The notes: a model not told the origin generated them from the letters alone. Counted from the stretch's first letter, positions 51,012 through 61,792 are shown. The stretch is DNA of 64,000 nucleotides from Arthrospira sp. PCC 9108 (GCA_016745315.1 CP066886.1:248001-312000); one strand, 5' to 3'. Made by a program: numbers and translations.

Positions 51012-52310
51012 TTAACGTCCTAATTTATTCGGGATACCATCACAGCCGCCGGGAATAGTATTTCGAGATTTTGACCCCGACCAAGCACAGCAATAATAAC
51101 GATTCTCCTCGGAGAGGTTCAAAACCCCAGTAAAATCAGCATTTTCTATGACAGCCCCAGTATTAGCACCAGTAGAGTAGTCAGGAATTAATGTCCGAGT
51201 CCGGGGACTGGCGTTTTCCACTGAACCATAAAAGAATTTAGTCGATCGCAGATTACTATGGGTGAGGTTGGCTTCATAGAGAATAGCGCGAGATAAATTA
51301 GCACGCACCAGGTCACAATTAGTTAAATTAGCGCGGACTAGGTTCGCTTCTCCCAGGTCTGTGCGCCGCAGATCGGTATTTTTTAAGTCCGTCCCGGCTA
51401 ACATGGCTCCTAAATCAATAACTCGGATACCTTCGGCTCTATCTTCAGCATAACTGCCATTACCATCTAATATAGGGCGACCCAAATGGCGATCGCGTTT
51501 GAGGGGAGTAATTAACCGCGCCTGGGACAGAAACCGGAGAATTTTGGCTTTCCCATCTGCGTCTACACTACGAATAATGGCGGCGGTCCGTCCCTCTGCA
51601 ATTACCCGTTCCTGGGGCCAATCTTCTAATAGTCCCTGTTCCCCCAAGGCTAAATCAGAGACTCCCTGAAAATAAGCATCGATGGTCTGTTGTTGGGTGA
51701 TGCGGTTTTGCTGAATGGTTAAATCTCGGGAAATTACATATTGTCGCCAAGCCACATATACCGCTAAAATGGCGATCATAATTTGACCCAAAGCGCCGAT
51801 CAATTCCCCCAGCGCCCCGATAGCATCCCAGTTAATTACAATATTACGGGCTGCGTCTGTGTTGGAACCACTCAGCATCAACAGCCCGGTAATTGCCGAT
51901 AAAATCCCGAAACTAGCGACGATTAAACTACGCCAGATAGGAGGAATTAGGGTTGTCCAAATTTTACCCCAACTCGGCCAAATAATTAACAGTGATGCGG
52001 CAATAGCCACAACGGCGCTGAGATAGCCGACCCAGACGTTATCGATCGCTAACCCTAAAATCATGACGGCGATCGCCCCCAGGGTCAACACGGAAGCCAA
52101 AAAGTTACTGGGTTTGGGATTTTCCAACTCCCCTTTTCCTTTGTTGTTGGGGGACTCTTCTAGGTGAAACACCTCCCCATGTTCGGTGTAGGATAAGGCT
52201 GGATTCTCAGACGCTGAGGGACTCAGGGTAATGGTGTTAGGGCTCTTTCCATTGGGGCTATCAATATCCTGATGAGGCTGTTGCGGTGCGGATAAATTGG
52301 GTTCTGTCAT
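51012..52310 (-). CDS. Membrane pentapeptide-repeat protein
   Basis: The 432-residue protein has a polar N-terminal 75 residues, four to five hydrophobic segments (LASVLTLGAIAVMILGLAID, VGYLSAVVAIAASLLIIWPS, SLIVASFGILSAITGLLMLS, ALGELIGALGQIMIAILAVY) and, at about 320-365, a pentapeptide-repeat beta-helix (LKNTDLRRTDLGEANLVRAN). The C-terminus has extra Cys and a final repeat-like NADFTG. Pentapeptide helices are protein or membrane-surface binding solenoids; the function is unknown. Start ATG 52310. The DUF1800 gene follows 21 bp later. Confidence 0.82.
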   Translation of the reverse strand: MTEPNLSAPQQPHQDIDSPNGKSPNTITLSPSASENPALSYTEHGEVFHLEESPNNKGKGELENPKPSNFLASVLTLGAIAVMILGLAIDNVWVGYLSAVVAIAASLLIIWPSWGKIWTTLIPPIWRSLIVASFGILSAITGLLMLSGSNTDAARNIVINWDAIGALGELIGALGQIMIAILAVYVAWRQYVISRDLTIQQNRITQQQTIDAYFQGVSDLALGEQGLLEDWPQERVIAEGRTAAIIRSVDADGKAKILRFLSQARLITPLKRDRHLGRPILDGNGSYAEDRAEGIRVIDLGAMLAGTDLKNTDLRRTDLGEANLVRANLTNCDLVRANLSRAILYEANLTHSNLRSTKFFYGSVENASPRTRTLIPDYSTGANTGAVIENADFTGVLNLSEENRYYCCAWSGSKSRNTIPGGCDGIPNKLGR

Positions 52311-52900
52311 ACTGGTTGATAAAGGCTAGGAAAGATTTAATGATCTTCTCTGAATATATTGTATCTAAAGTCCCGGCAGTTCGGCTACTCCCAACCTATT
52401 ATAAAACTTCACTGATAATTCAGATATAATTATATTTGCTATATTATATCCATCAACAGAATATGCCCAACAATTAGGAGTTAGCTACCCAACAGCTACC
52501 CCCTACTACTAAACAGACTGTTAGCCGCCGGATTATGCTTGATTTTCACCCCCACACTTTAGCCTCTTCTGCCAAAATACTTGGATGGGCAATTTATACC
52601 AGGGTTACATCAGCCGCAAAACTAGGTGATTTTGACTGGCAAGCCCATAGGTTCACTCCCTCTGCGATCGCTCCAAAAATCAGCAGTGCGGTTAATGACA
52701 AAATCCCTCCCATCCCACAATTATTAAGTCAAGACCATCAGGATTTTATCCTGTCTCCATATCAGGTAATCGGCGGATTATTCGCTCCCCCATGGCTACC
52801 CGATCATGACAAATTTTGCCGCTAATGGCTCATTATTCACTCGGTCATTACTCAGAAATTAAGACACATAACCCCCAAAAACCAACCCCAAAAAACGACC
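52311..52900. other. Intergenic region, no secure gene
   Basis: About 590 bp between divergent genes. A 96-codon plus-strand frame at 52535 lacks a ribosome site and any recognisable pattern, so it is not called. No RNA or tandem repeat is seen; TATATT-rich words near 52425-52445 could be promoter elements. Confidence 0.4.
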
Positions 52901-54388
52901 ATGAAATCACTAATTCCCATAGGAATCGCTAGATGTTTAAATGCGCGCCTGTCTAGGCGGATTGCCTTTTGGGTTGCCACTAGCATAGTGGTGATTGAAT
53001 TAATTATTTTGGTGCCATCAGTGTATCGTCGTCGCCAAGAGTTGTTGTCTCAATTACAGCGCCTAACCTCTCAAAAAATCGCTTGGATGGTAGAAACTTA
53101 CCCCCATCAAACGCCGCAGGATTTCCTTAATCAACTGAAAAATTTGCATTATATGAATTCTGATCTGATGGGGGGGTCTCTCTACAGTAAAGACGGACAA
53201 CTAATTGGCAGTTTTGGGGAAACTCCGGCTTTATCCTTTGCCGAAGCCAGGGAGGTACAAATACTTTATGTAAACACTCCCGAAGGCGATCGCTATGATC
53301 TTACCTGTGATAGTTTTCCCCGCCCAGATGATTATATCATTATCCTCCGTTATGATGCCTCTGGGATCCATCGGGAAGTCTGGTATTTTATTGTACGAAT
53401 TGCGGGACTGGTTTTGATTATTTCTGTGTTTGTCACTGGTGCGACCATGGTGGTGCTTAACTATTTAGTGATTTTGCCGATTTTGAATTTACGACAGGAT
53501 TTAATCAACGCGGGTTCAGCTATTGCTAATCATCGGTTACCCCCTCACTTTTATGCTGCTTCTGTGGAAAGTCGCGATGAATTGGGGGATGTGATTCGCG
53601 CATTTATGCAGATGTATCATCAAATTTCTGAGGCGATCGCCCAACAAAAACAAGCCGAGGAAGCCTTACGGCGAGAAAAGGAAAAATCCGAGGAATTATT
53701 GTTAAATATTCTGCCCGAAACCATAGCCTATCAGTTAAAAAATACCCACACTTGTATTGCGGATAGATTTGAAAATGCCACTATTTTATTTGCAGATATA
53801 ACTAATTTTACTGAACTCGCTTCCCAATTAACACCCACAGAATTGGTGGATTTACTTAATCAACTTTTTTCCGCTTTTGACCGCCTTACAGATAAGTATG
53901 GTTTGGAGAAAATTAAAACTATTGGTGATGCTTATATGGTGGTTGGGGGAATTCCTAACCCCCGTGATGATCACCCTCAAGCCGTCGCTGATATGGCTAT
54001 AGAAATGCAACAAGTTGTCCAACAATTCCACTGCGTTAGCCTTCCAGTTGCTGAAGCCTCTGGGTTAGCAGAAGGGTCTACAGATGATCATAAACAGGGG
54101 GAAATTAGCCACCAACTGAATATCCGTATTGGTATTAATATGGGTCCGGTGGTGGCTGGGGTTATTGGTTTAAAAAAGTTTACCTATGATTTATGGGGAG
54201 ATGCGGTCAATACTGCTAGTCGTATGGAGTCACAAGGTGAACCCGGAAAAATCCAAGTCAGTCAGACCGTATACTGGCATTTAAAACAACAATATATCTT
54301 AGAAAAACGAGGGGTTGTTTCTGTGAAAGGGAAAGGCAATATGACCACTTACTGGCTGATTGGTAAACGGTCAAAATCTGTGGATTAA
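52901..54388 (+). CDS. Membrane-bound class III adenylate cyclase
   Basis: The 495-residue protein has an N-terminal TM segment (IAFWVATSIVVIELIILVPS), a periplasmic sensor region of ~125 residues, a second TM (VRIAGLVLIISVFVTGATMV), a HAMP linker and a class III cyclase domain (about 290-485). Metal-binding Asp residues are present in ATILFADITNFTELA and TIGDAYMVVGG, the purine-selecting Lys in EKIKTIGDAY and Asp in YDLWGDAVNTASRM, so the sequence predicts an adenylate rather than guanylate cyclase. It should make cAMP in response to a periplasmic signal. The stop codon lies 5 bp from that of the convergent diguanylate cyclase gene. Confidence 0.9.
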   Translation: MKSLIPIGIARCLNARLSRRIAFWVATSIVVIELIILVPSVYRRRQELLSQLQRLTSQKIAWMVETYPHQTPQDFLNQLKNLHYMNSDLMGGSLYSKDGQLIGSFGETPALSFAEAREVQILYVNTPEGDRYDLTCDSFPRPDDYIIILRYDASGIHREVWYFIVRIAGLVLIISVFVTGATMVVLNYLVILPILNLRQDLINAGSAIANHRLPPHFYAASVESRDELGDVIRAFMQMYHQISEAIAQQKQAEEALRREKEKSEELLLNILPETIAYQLKNTHTCIADRFENATILFADITNFTELASQLTPTELVDLLNQLFSAFDRLTDKYGLEKIKTIGDAYMVVGGIPNPRDDHPQAVADMAIEMQQVVQQFHCVSLPVAEASGLAEGSTDDHKQGEISHQLNIRIGINMGPVVAGVIGLKKFTYDLWGDAVNTASRMESQGEPGKIQVSQTVYWHLKQQYILEKRGVVSVKGKGNMTTYWLIGKRSKSVD

Positions 54389-54393
54389 TCAAG

Positions 54394-55353
54394 TTAGTTA
54401 AATTTTGGATAAATTACCACTTGATTACGACCTTGTTTTTTAGCGTCATAAAGTGCTTTATCTGCCTCCATAAGTAAGCCATCCAGACTAATTTCTGATG
54501 AGTTATAAATGGTCACACCAATACTCACAGTGATATGAATAGTCTGGTCATCAACGTATATGGGAGTTGTGGCGATCGCTTCTCTAATTCTTTCCGCCAC
54601 CACCAAGGCTTCATCAGCTTTAGTTTCTGGTAAAAATACCACAAATTCTTCCCCTCCAAACCTGCCAAAAATATCCACTTTTCTTAAAGCATTTACCGTG
54701 ACATCTGACATTATTTTGAGGGCTTTATCTCCGATACTATGACCATAATTATCATTAATTAACTTAAAATGATCAATGTCAATCATTAACACAGAAAAGG
54801 GGTTCTTATAGCGGTGGGTACGTTGAAATTCGCGCTCACCCAAAACTAAGAGATGGCGACGATTAGCAATACCTGTTAAAGGGTCTGTCGTCGCTAACTT
54901 TTCTAATTCAACTAAGGCTTGTTTTAATTCATCACGAGTATATTTTAACTCTAAATGAGTTTTAACGCGAGCCAGTAGTTCAGGAGCCTTATAGGGTTTA
55001 GTAACATAATCAACCGCCCCTTGACTAAAAGCCTGAAGTAAATGTTCAGATTCATTACTAGCCGTCAGGAAAATAATCGGAATTTCTGCATAAAGCGGGT
55101 CAGCCTTCAAATGCTCACACACCTGCAAACCGTTAATTTCCGGCATCATTAAATCAAGTAAAATCAAGTCAGGATTAGCAGTTTTTACCCTTTCGATCGC
55201 TTGTTTACCGCTGGTGGCGAAGGTTGTGGCGTAACCCACATCATCAAGCATCGCCCCCACGACCTGCAAATTTTTGCTGACATCATCAACAATCAAAATC
55301 AAAAAATTTTCTGGTTGAAAACAATTCACTATACACTGGGCTATTAATTCCAA
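54394..55353 (-). CDS. Response regulator with GGDEF diguanylate cyclase domain
   Basis: The 319-residue protein has a receiver domain (FLILIVDDVSKNLQVVGAML; phosphoacceptor Asp in LILLDLMMPEING) joined by a helix to a GGDEF domain. The catalytic motif is GGEEF (active form), and the product-inhibition I-site RKVD lies exactly five residues upstream. It should make cyclic di-GMP when phosphorylated. It is the last gene of the three-gene signalling run (histidine kinase, hybrid kinase, this) and is probably the output of that phosphorelay. Confidence 0.93.
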   Translation of the reverse strand: MELIAQCIVNCFQPENFLILIVDDVSKNLQVVGAMLDDVGYATTFATSGKQAIERVKTANPDLILLDLMMPEINGLQVCEHLKADPLYAEIPIIFLTASNESEHLLQAFSQGAVDYVTKPYKAPELLARVKTHLELKYTRDELKQALVELEKLATTDPLTGIANRRHLLVLGEREFQRTHRYKNPFSVLMIDIDHFKLINDNYGHSIGDKALKIMSDVTVNALRKVDIFGRFGGEEFVVFLPETKADEALVVAERIREAIATTPIYVDDQTIHITVSIGVTIYNSSEISLDGLLMEADKALYDAKKQGRNQVVIYPKFN

Positions 55354-55442
55354 GACTATACATTGATCCTATACCAATTGTGAACCAATGACAACTAAAT
55401 ACGACAGTAACTACCTGTTCAATTAGTAATAATCACCATAAG

Positions 55443-58400
55443 TTATTCACCATAAATATCTATAAGCGATCGTCGCAGGTCTGGAAAGGCTCTGACCGTC
55501 CCAGGGATTTTGTCCCAGTCAAATTGTTCAAGTTGGGAACTCAGAGTTAAAGCATATTCAACAAAAGCCGGATAGGGATACTGCTGCGACCATTGAACCA
55601 ACTGCTCCGAAAATGCCTGTAAATCCCTCATTTTGAGAGTTTGTCCTAGTTCTGGCCAAAATATTTCTTCCTGTTGCTGGAGTTTTTCCAGTAATTCATC
55701 AATGGACCCATGGGGGAACTCTGGGGAAACCGGAAAAGCCGGGGGTACTGGTGAGGTATCATCAGCCACTGGTTCAACAGTATTTACAGTATCCAGGGGA
55801 AGCAGTTGTTTTAACACTAAAACTAACTGTGAACGACTTACAGGTTTATGCAAAAAACCATCTTGGAGAAAGGATAGTTCTTGGTGGTCACGATCTAAAG
55901 ATGAGGCAGTTAAAATAATAATTGGAATCTGCTTAGTGGCGGGATTAGCCTTTAATTGTTTAGTGGCTTCCACCCCATCTAGTTCCGGCATTCGCAAATC
56001 CATCATAATTAAATCGGGTTGCTCTAGTTCCGCTATTTGAATAGCTTCGATGCCATTATGTGCCAGCCACAGATGATGATGGGAATTGACAAAATATCCC
56101 TGAATTAAATCTAAGTTAGATTGGACATCATCAACCACTAATATTTTACTGCTTTGAATTTGATTTAAATCATCATTAATTTCGACAATTCTATCGTCAG
56201 GTTGCCAATCTATGGGTGTAACTTGCGGGAAAATTAAGGTAAATTTACTACCTTTACCTAGTTGACTTTCCAGGCTGATAGTTCCCCCAAGCATTTGGGT
56301 GAGTCGTTTAGTAATTGCTAACCCTAGTCCTGAACCACCATATTTGCGGGTACTTTGTCCTTCACTTTGAATAAAACTATCAAAAATGCGTTCCTGTTGT
56401 TCTGGTGCGATACCAATTCCGGTATCAGCGATCGCAATTTCTAGGGACATAGTAGGTTCCGTATTATCCGCATTTACCGGAGTATGACTGTTAGTCAAAA
56501 CCGAAACTTTCACCGAACCATTATCAGTAAATTTGAGAGCATTTCCCACCACATTTAACAAAATCTGTCGTAACCTGACTTCATCAAAGATAATCGCCTT
56601 CGGCAAATCATAATTAATTTCTATAATCAATTCTACCTTTTTTTCCGCTGCTTTTTGGCAGAAAATTTGGTAGATTTCTTCTAGCATAACCCGTAAATCC
56701 ATAGGCTCCTGATGGAGTTCCATTTTCCCCGCTTCAATTTTGGATAAATCCAGAATATCATTAATCAAAGCCAGTAAGGTTTTACCACTAGCCCCAATGG
56801 ATTTAACATATTGTTTTTGACGAGGTTCCGCCACCAAACCCTGTAGCAGATCGCAAAATCCTAGAATCGCATTCATGGGAGTCCGAATTTCATGACTCAT
56901 ATTAGCTAAAAATTCACTCTTAGCCCGGTTAGCCGCTTCGGCGTGGCGTGTCGCTTCTTTGAGGGCTTGATTTTTGTGTTCTAGTTCGAGTTTATGTAAT
57001 TTTTCCTGCTCCAAAAGTTGCGCCTGTGCTAAGGCGATTCCTACTTGTTGAGCGATAGCTTCTATTAGTTCAATTTCGTCGTGAGTCCACTGGCGGAACC
57101 TATCGCACTGTTGCAAACTAATTACTCCATTCGGTTCCCCTTTGTAGGAAGTCCGAATACTTAACATGGATTTTAAATTAATTTGGCGACAGAGATCATA
57201 ATGGGGGAACAGCAGGGGATCTTTGTAGACATCATCAGAAGCTATAGCCTGATCTTGATTTAATAATATGGCAAGATGTCGATTCTTGGTCAGGGGTATT
57301 TCTATCCCCATAAAAGAATCATATTCACCCCTTAAATACTCTGCTACCATAGTTATTTTGTGGTCAGAATTAGGCGAATAACGATGAATTAAACAGCGAT
57401 TTACATGAAATGCTTCTCCCACCAAACTAACTGTAGCTTGAACAATGTGTTGGCTGTCAAGACTTTGGCGAATTTCGTCCGTAATCTGTTGTTGTAGTAA
57501 AGTATTTTGAAAAGCCTGTTCCAGAACTTTTTTAGCCTGTTGACGTTCGATTTCATTACCAATCCACATGGCAATTAATTGCAATAATTGCCGTTCACTA
57601 TTGCGAAAGGGAGTATGGCGAGGATGGGGACTACAAAAGTTAATAGTTCCATATACATATTGTCCCACTACAATCCGAACACCAATATAGGCTTGGAGTC
57701 CTAGGTTATGATAAGCTGGATGTTTTTTAAATTCTGACTGTGCCGCAGAGGCAATACAGACAATTTCCGAACAGTTAAAAGTGGCTTCACAAAAGGTATT
57801 TTTTAAGGGGAACAAATCGCCTTTTTCAATGGGTGGTGTCAGTCCTGGGGGAGTTTGTACCGCTACCACCTGATAGCGATCGCCTTGAATATGAGAAAGC
57901 ATCCCAATTTCTAAGCCAAATTGTAGTCGCCCCATAGACAGTAAAGATTCTAGCCTCTGATTAAAATTTAGATGAGGAGCCACGGCAATCTGATATAATT
58001 CTCGGAGAGCCACTTCTCTGGCTTGTAACTCTTCTTCGGCTTCTTTACGAACAGTAATATCCTCAGCAATACCAGCAAAGCGGTAGATATTTCCGTCCTG
58101 ATCATAAATCGGAAAAGAACAAGCACGAATCCAGCGCCTTTCACCATCTGGGCGAAAAATAGGATACTCTAACTCTAATTCTTTTTTCCTCAGAAATTGG
58201 TGTTTCATTCCACTAATTACTTTCGGTCTATAATTCACATCTATCGAATCAAACCAAGACTCAGGAGATTGATATAAACTCTCACAACTTCTGCCCCAAA
58301 TTTGCTCATAAGCCGGACTAATATACAGGACTTCTCCATGGCGAGAAACTATAAAAAATGCTTCGGAAATTGCCTCAGCAAATTGACGGAACTTTTCCTC

Positions 58401-59561
58401 GCTTTCCCGCAAAGCCTGTTCAGTTTGTTTTTGTTGTTCAATTTGGTTTTGTAGTTGCTGAGTTCTCTGTTTAACTCGGGTTTCTAGTTCTTGATTAAGG
58501 CGCTGAAGTTCCTGTTCAGTTTGTTGGCGATCGCTAATATCTTGTAACATAGCCGTATAAATGACTTGATCAGATAATTGCAACCTAGATATAGAAGCCT
58601 CTGCCGGAAAAACTTCCCCATTTTTACGCTGTCCGACAACCTCTCGCCTTCCCTTCATCGGACAATTTAAAATTGCCTTTTGACCAAAATTTTGGATATG
58701 TTTTTCATGTATTTTGTGGATATTTTTCGGCAAAAGAATATTCAGAGGTTGTCCGATAACCTCATCAATAGTATAGCCAAAAATTCTTTCTGCACCCTGA
58801 TTAAATAAAGTGATACGTTGGTCTTCTCCCACCGAAATAATCGCCTCTTCCGCAATATCTAAAATACCCCTAAACTTTTGATTACTCTCCATTAGAGCTT
58901 GCTCTAATCTGCGACTTTTATCAATTTCTTGTTGTAATATCTGATTTTTTTCGGTCAAGGTTTTAGTACGTTCTTGGACTAAATACTGCAAATTTTGATT
59001 AAGTTTATTTAAGGCTTTACGACTCTCCTCTAATGCCATAATATCTCGATAGGAACGCAAAGCAGCAATAATAGTTGTAATTAATTTTTGCTGAGTCATT
59101 TCTACCTTAGTTTTATAATCATTAATATCATAATCAATAATTACAGAATCTTCCGGTGCTTCCCCCGGATATCCAGTTTTAAGGATAATTCTCACCCAGG
59201 AATTATTCAGATTTTTGCGGATATATTTAACCAAATCCAGACCCGCATTATTAGTTTCCATCACCACATCTAACAACAAAACAGCCGTGTCAGGATTAGC
59301 GGCGATCGCCCCTTGTGCTTCCCCCGCCGAATAAGCCGAAATAAAAGTTAAAGGTCTCTGTTCAAAAGTCAAAGTTTTTAAAACCATTCGTGTGGCTTGA
59401 TGCACTTCTTGATCATCATCCACCAGCATAATTTTCCAGGGTTTTCTCAAATCGACATCATCAATGATTGGAGATAAGACAGAACCTTCCTCCTCATCCT
59501 CAATAATCGTTAAAATCTCTTCATCTTTAGTAACATCACCCCAAGGATTTTGATTATACAT
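55443..59561 (-). CDS. Hybrid sensor histidine kinase, REC-PAS-PAS-GAF-GAF-HisKA-HATPase-REC
   Basis: The 1372-residue protein has, in order: receiver domain 42-160 (Asp98 in LLLDVV), coiled coil 172-228, PAS/PAC 230-345, coiled coil, PAS/PAC 390-505, GAF 530-675, GAF 690-850, HisKA with H box NMSHEIRTPMNAIL (His890), HATPase 985-1110 (N box NVVGNALK, G boxes ADTGIGIAP and GGSGLGLAI all intact), receiver domain 1138-1255 (Asp1188 in IMMDLRMP) and a helical C-terminal ~100 residues that may be a divergent phosphotransfer domain. No membrane span. It is an intracellular sensor with several ligand or redox inputs. It sits 36 bp after the GAF histidine kinase gene and 89 bp before the GGDEF gene. 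ATG 59561. Confidence 0.93.
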   Translation of the reverse strand: MYNQNPWGDVTKDEEILTIIEDEEEGSVLSPIIDDVDLRKPWKIMLVDDDQEVHQATRMVLKTLTFEQRPLTFISAYSAGEAQGAIAANPDTAVLLLDVVMETNNAGLDLVKYIRKNLNNSWVRIILKTGYPGEAPEDSVIIDYDINDYKTKVEMTQQKLITTIIAALRSYRDIMALEESRKALNKLNQNLQYLVQERTKTLTEKNQILQQEIDKSRRLEQALMESNQKFRGILDIAEEAIISVGEDQRITLFNQGAERIFGYTIDEVIGQPLNILLPKNIHKIHEKHIQNFGQKAILNCPMKGRREVVGQRKNGEVFPAEASISRLQLSDQVIYTAMLQDISDRQQTEQELQRLNQELETRVKQRTQQLQNQIEQQKQTEQALRESEEKFRQFAEAISEAFFIVSRHGEVLYISPAYEQIWGRSCESLYQSPESWFDSIDVNYRPKVISGMKHQFLRKKELELEYPIFRPDGERRWIRACSFPIYDQDGNIYRFAGIAEDITVRKEAEEELQAREVALRELYQIAVAPHLNFNQRLESLLSMGRLQFGLEIGMLSHIQGDRYQVVAVQTPPGLTPPIEKGDLFPLKNTFCEATFNCSEIVCIASAAQSEFKKHPAYHNLGLQAYIGVRIVVGQYVYGTINFCSPHPRHTPFRNSERQLLQLIAMWIGNEIERQQAKKVLEQAFQNTLLQQQITDEIRQSLDSQHIVQATVSLVGEAFHVNRCLIHRYSPNSDHKITMVAEYLRGEYDSFMGIEIPLTKNRHLAILLNQDQAIASDDVYKDPLLFPHYDLCRQINLKSMLSIRTSYKGEPNGVISLQQCDRFRQWTHDEIELIEAIAQQVGIALAQAQLLEQEKLHKLELEHKNQALKEATRHAEAANRAKSEFLANMSHEIRTPMNAILGFCDLLQGLVAEPRQKQYVKSIGASGKTLLALINDILDLSKIEAGKMELHQEPMDLRVMLEEIYQIFCQKAAEKKVELIIEINYDLPKAIIFDEVRLRQILLNVVGNALKFTDNGSVKVSVLTNSHTPVNADNTEPTMSLEIAIADTGIGIAPEQQERIFDSFIQSEGQSTRKYGGSGLGLAITKRLTQMLGGTISLESQLGKGSKFTLIFPQVTPIDWQPDDRIVEINDDLNQIQSSKILVVDDVQSNLDLIQGYFVNSHHHLWLAHNGIEAIQIAELEQPDLIMMDLRMPELDGVEATKQLKANPATKQIPIIILTASSLDRDHQELSFLQDGFLHKPVSRSQLVLVLKQLLPLDTVNTVEPVADDTSPVPPAFPVSPEFPHGSIDELLEKLQQQEEIFWPELGQTLKMRDLQAFSEQLVQWSQQYPYPAFVEYALTLSSQLEQFDWDKIPGTVRAFPDLRRSLIDIYGE

Positions 59562-59597
59562 TTATTATTGATCCCTATCAATTAAATACTTCACTGT

Positions 59598-61688
59598 TCA
59601 TGTGCTAGGACGGCGCGGACAGTTGATGATAAATTTAGATCCTACTCCCACCTGACTATCACAAGAAATTGTACCTTTCAAAGTTTTAGTTACCAAATTA
59701 TACACAATGTGTAAACCCAAGCCATTCCCCCCGTGATTACGAGTGGTAGTAAAAAAAGGGTCAAAAATATGCTCCAGGTTTTCGGAAAGAATACCACAAC
59801 CATCATCACTGTATTCAATCAAAAAGTGATCATCACCAACCTCTGCTATCTTTAAATATAACTGACCTGACTCCGATGGTTGGTAAGCATGAATCAGAGA
59901 ATTAATCACCAAATTCGTGATCACCTGAGAAATCGCACCAGGATAGCTATCTACCTCTATGGTGTCATCCCCCTCAACGACAATGCGATGATGGGTCTGT
60001 TTCAGTTTAGGACGAATGTTCAATAGAATTTCCTCTAAATAAGGTCTGAGGGTAAAAGTGCGCCTTTCTAGGGAAGTTTGGTCAACAGCTACTTGCTGAA
60101 AACTCTGGACTAATTCTGCTGAACGCTGGAGATTACTCAAAATCAGTTTACTGCTTTCCAATACTATATCAAGATACATATTTAAAGCCGATCGCTTTAA
60201 AGGTTGCAATTGACAAAGACTCAAAAACTTTTGGGTTTCACTCACCAAAAACGAAGCCGCCATAATTCCCGTACCCACCGGAGTATTAATTTCATGAGCT
60301 ACCCCCGCCACCAAGCCTCCTAAAGTCGCCATTTTTTCAGCTTCAATCAGTCGTTTTTGCACCGTTTTTAGTCGTTGCGATGTCTGGGAAAGTTCCGCAT
60401 TTTGTTCAGTGACTTTCTGTTGCAGAGTCCGATAAAGCAAAGCATTTTCTAAGGAAATTGCCACCTGAACTGAGAGCAAACTGACAATTTGTATTTGTTC
60501 ATCTTCAAAACTGCCATTTGTCATATTTTTTTCCAGGTAAAAAATACCAATTAGCCGTTTTTGACGAATTAAAGGAATCCCCAAAATCGACTTAGGTTTA
60601 TGACTTTTGATATATTCATCATCCCTAAAAATTTGGTGGTTATAAGCATTATTCAGCAACACATATTCATGAGTGCGCGCTACATAGTTAATGATAGACT
60701 TAGGAAAAGATTTATCTGACAGTGTATTAAGGGGAATTGACCGCAAAACAGTCACCTCATCAATATCCATCTCTGCCATAGCTTCAATCATCCATTCTTG
60801 AGAGATTTCCTGACTAGATTTATGGTCACATGGCAAAATCAAATAACCTATTTCTGCATCTGTATTCTCGATAATAATTTTCATGGTTTTAGCCAACAGA
60901 CTCGCCAAAACCGTTTCCCCAGACAAGGTTTGATAAGCCTGTAGAACATGACCAAGATTAAAAATTTGGGCATTGCTTGGGTATTCTCGACTCTGAGAGA
61001 CTGAACTTTTCCACCAGTTGGCGGGAGAAAAAACATCAGGATATCGATACTTAATATCTTTAACTTTTGCGGTAGCTTCCCAGCGGCTATAAGTACCATG
61101 AGCCGCCTTTATATAAATCACAAAAAATCGCTCTAAATTTTGTTGTTTATAAAATTCTGCTGCCAATTCATAGGCGATCGCTATTTCGTGAATCGCACCA
61201 TTTGTAATCACCTCAGAAACCGCTTGTTCGTACTTTTGCAGTGCGGATAATATCTGATTTGACAGGCGTTCCAACTCCGCCTCTACCAAAATATACCGAT
61301 GTTTAAAACTCCCATAAATATGATGATTCCAGGATGACATTAAGCCCTGATTTGTGCGGATTTTCTCTAAAATAGCATCCCGCTTTGACCCCGACAGAGT
61401 TTCCGCCTGTGCCACCAAAGTTAGGGAATAATAAAACAAATATTCTCCCCGGTTAAAAATACTTAAACTATCATCAATATAATTACCAACTAACTCAGCC
61501 GCCTGTAAAGCCGATTCATAATCTCGAAATAGATAGCACAGAATCAATTGGAAGCAGTGAACATCAAATAAAGTCGAACTGCTATCAACCGGATTTAATA
61601 GCAATAACATTTCCTGTTCTATATCCTTCCATACCGAGGCATTAATCCAGTCTGATTTTTGGTTTAAATTCCCCAATTTTTGCATCAT
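59598..61688 (-). CDS. GAF-domain histidine kinase (C-terminal part of a multidomain kinase type)
   Basis: From ATG 61688 the product is 696 residues. Residues 1-290 are helical and match the region that lies between an AAA-type ATPase and the GAF domain in large cyanobacterial Ser/Thr-kinase/AAA/GAF/histidine-kinase proteins (for example IAYELAAEFYKQQNLERFFV). A GAF domain follows (~270-440), then a coiled coil, a HisKA region with H box GVAHEINTPVG and an intact HATPase domain (DDGCGILSENLEHIF, NHGGNGLGLHIV). The N-terminal Ser/Thr kinase and ATPase of the long form are absent, so this may be a truncation. A longer frame to 61853 is only the repeat array read through. It is the first gene of the signalling run. 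Confidence 0.85.
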   Translation of the reverse strand: MMQKLGNLNQKSDWINASVWKDIEQEMLLLLNPVDSSSTLFDVHCFQLILCYLFRDYESALQAAELVGNYIDDSLSIFNRGEYLFYYSLTLVAQAETLSGSKRDAILEKIRTNQGLMSSWNHHIYGSFKHRYILVEAELERLSNQILSALQKYEQAVSEVITNGAIHEIAIAYELAAEFYKQQNLERFFVIYIKAAHGTYSRWEATAKVKDIKYRYPDVFSPANWWKSSVSQSREYPSNAQIFNLGHVLQAYQTLSGETVLASLLAKTMKIIIENTDAEIGYLILPCDHKSSQEISQEWMIEAMAEMDIDEVTVLRSIPLNTLSDKSFPKSIINYVARTHEYVLLNNAYNHQIFRDDEYIKSHKPKSILGIPLIRQKRLIGIFYLEKNMTNGSFEDEQIQIVSLLSVQVAISLENALLYRTLQQKVTEQNAELSQTSQRLKTVQKRLIEAEKMATLGGLVAGVAHEINTPVGTGIMAASFLVSETQKFLSLCQLQPLKRSALNMYLDIVLESSKLILSNLQRSAELVQSFQQVAVDQTSLERRTFTLRPYLEEILLNIRPKLKQTHHRIVVEGDDTIEVDSYPGAISQVITNLVINSLIHAYQPSESGQLYLKIAEVGDDHFLIEYSDDGCGILSENLEHIFDPFFTTTRNHGGNGLGLHIVYNLVTKTLKGTISCDSQVGVGSKFIINCPRRPST

Positions 61689-61792
61689 CGTACTCGCCGG
61701 TTGCGTCAGACCTCCATAAATTCCAATAATAACTCGATAATTGGACACTGACGCACTCGGTAGGCGACCTCTAACGTACCTTGAACATACCT

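Noticed and set aside
52535..52825. 96-codon plus-strand open frame
   Set aside because: No ribosome site, no recognisable pattern, and composition like the surrounding non-coding DNA.
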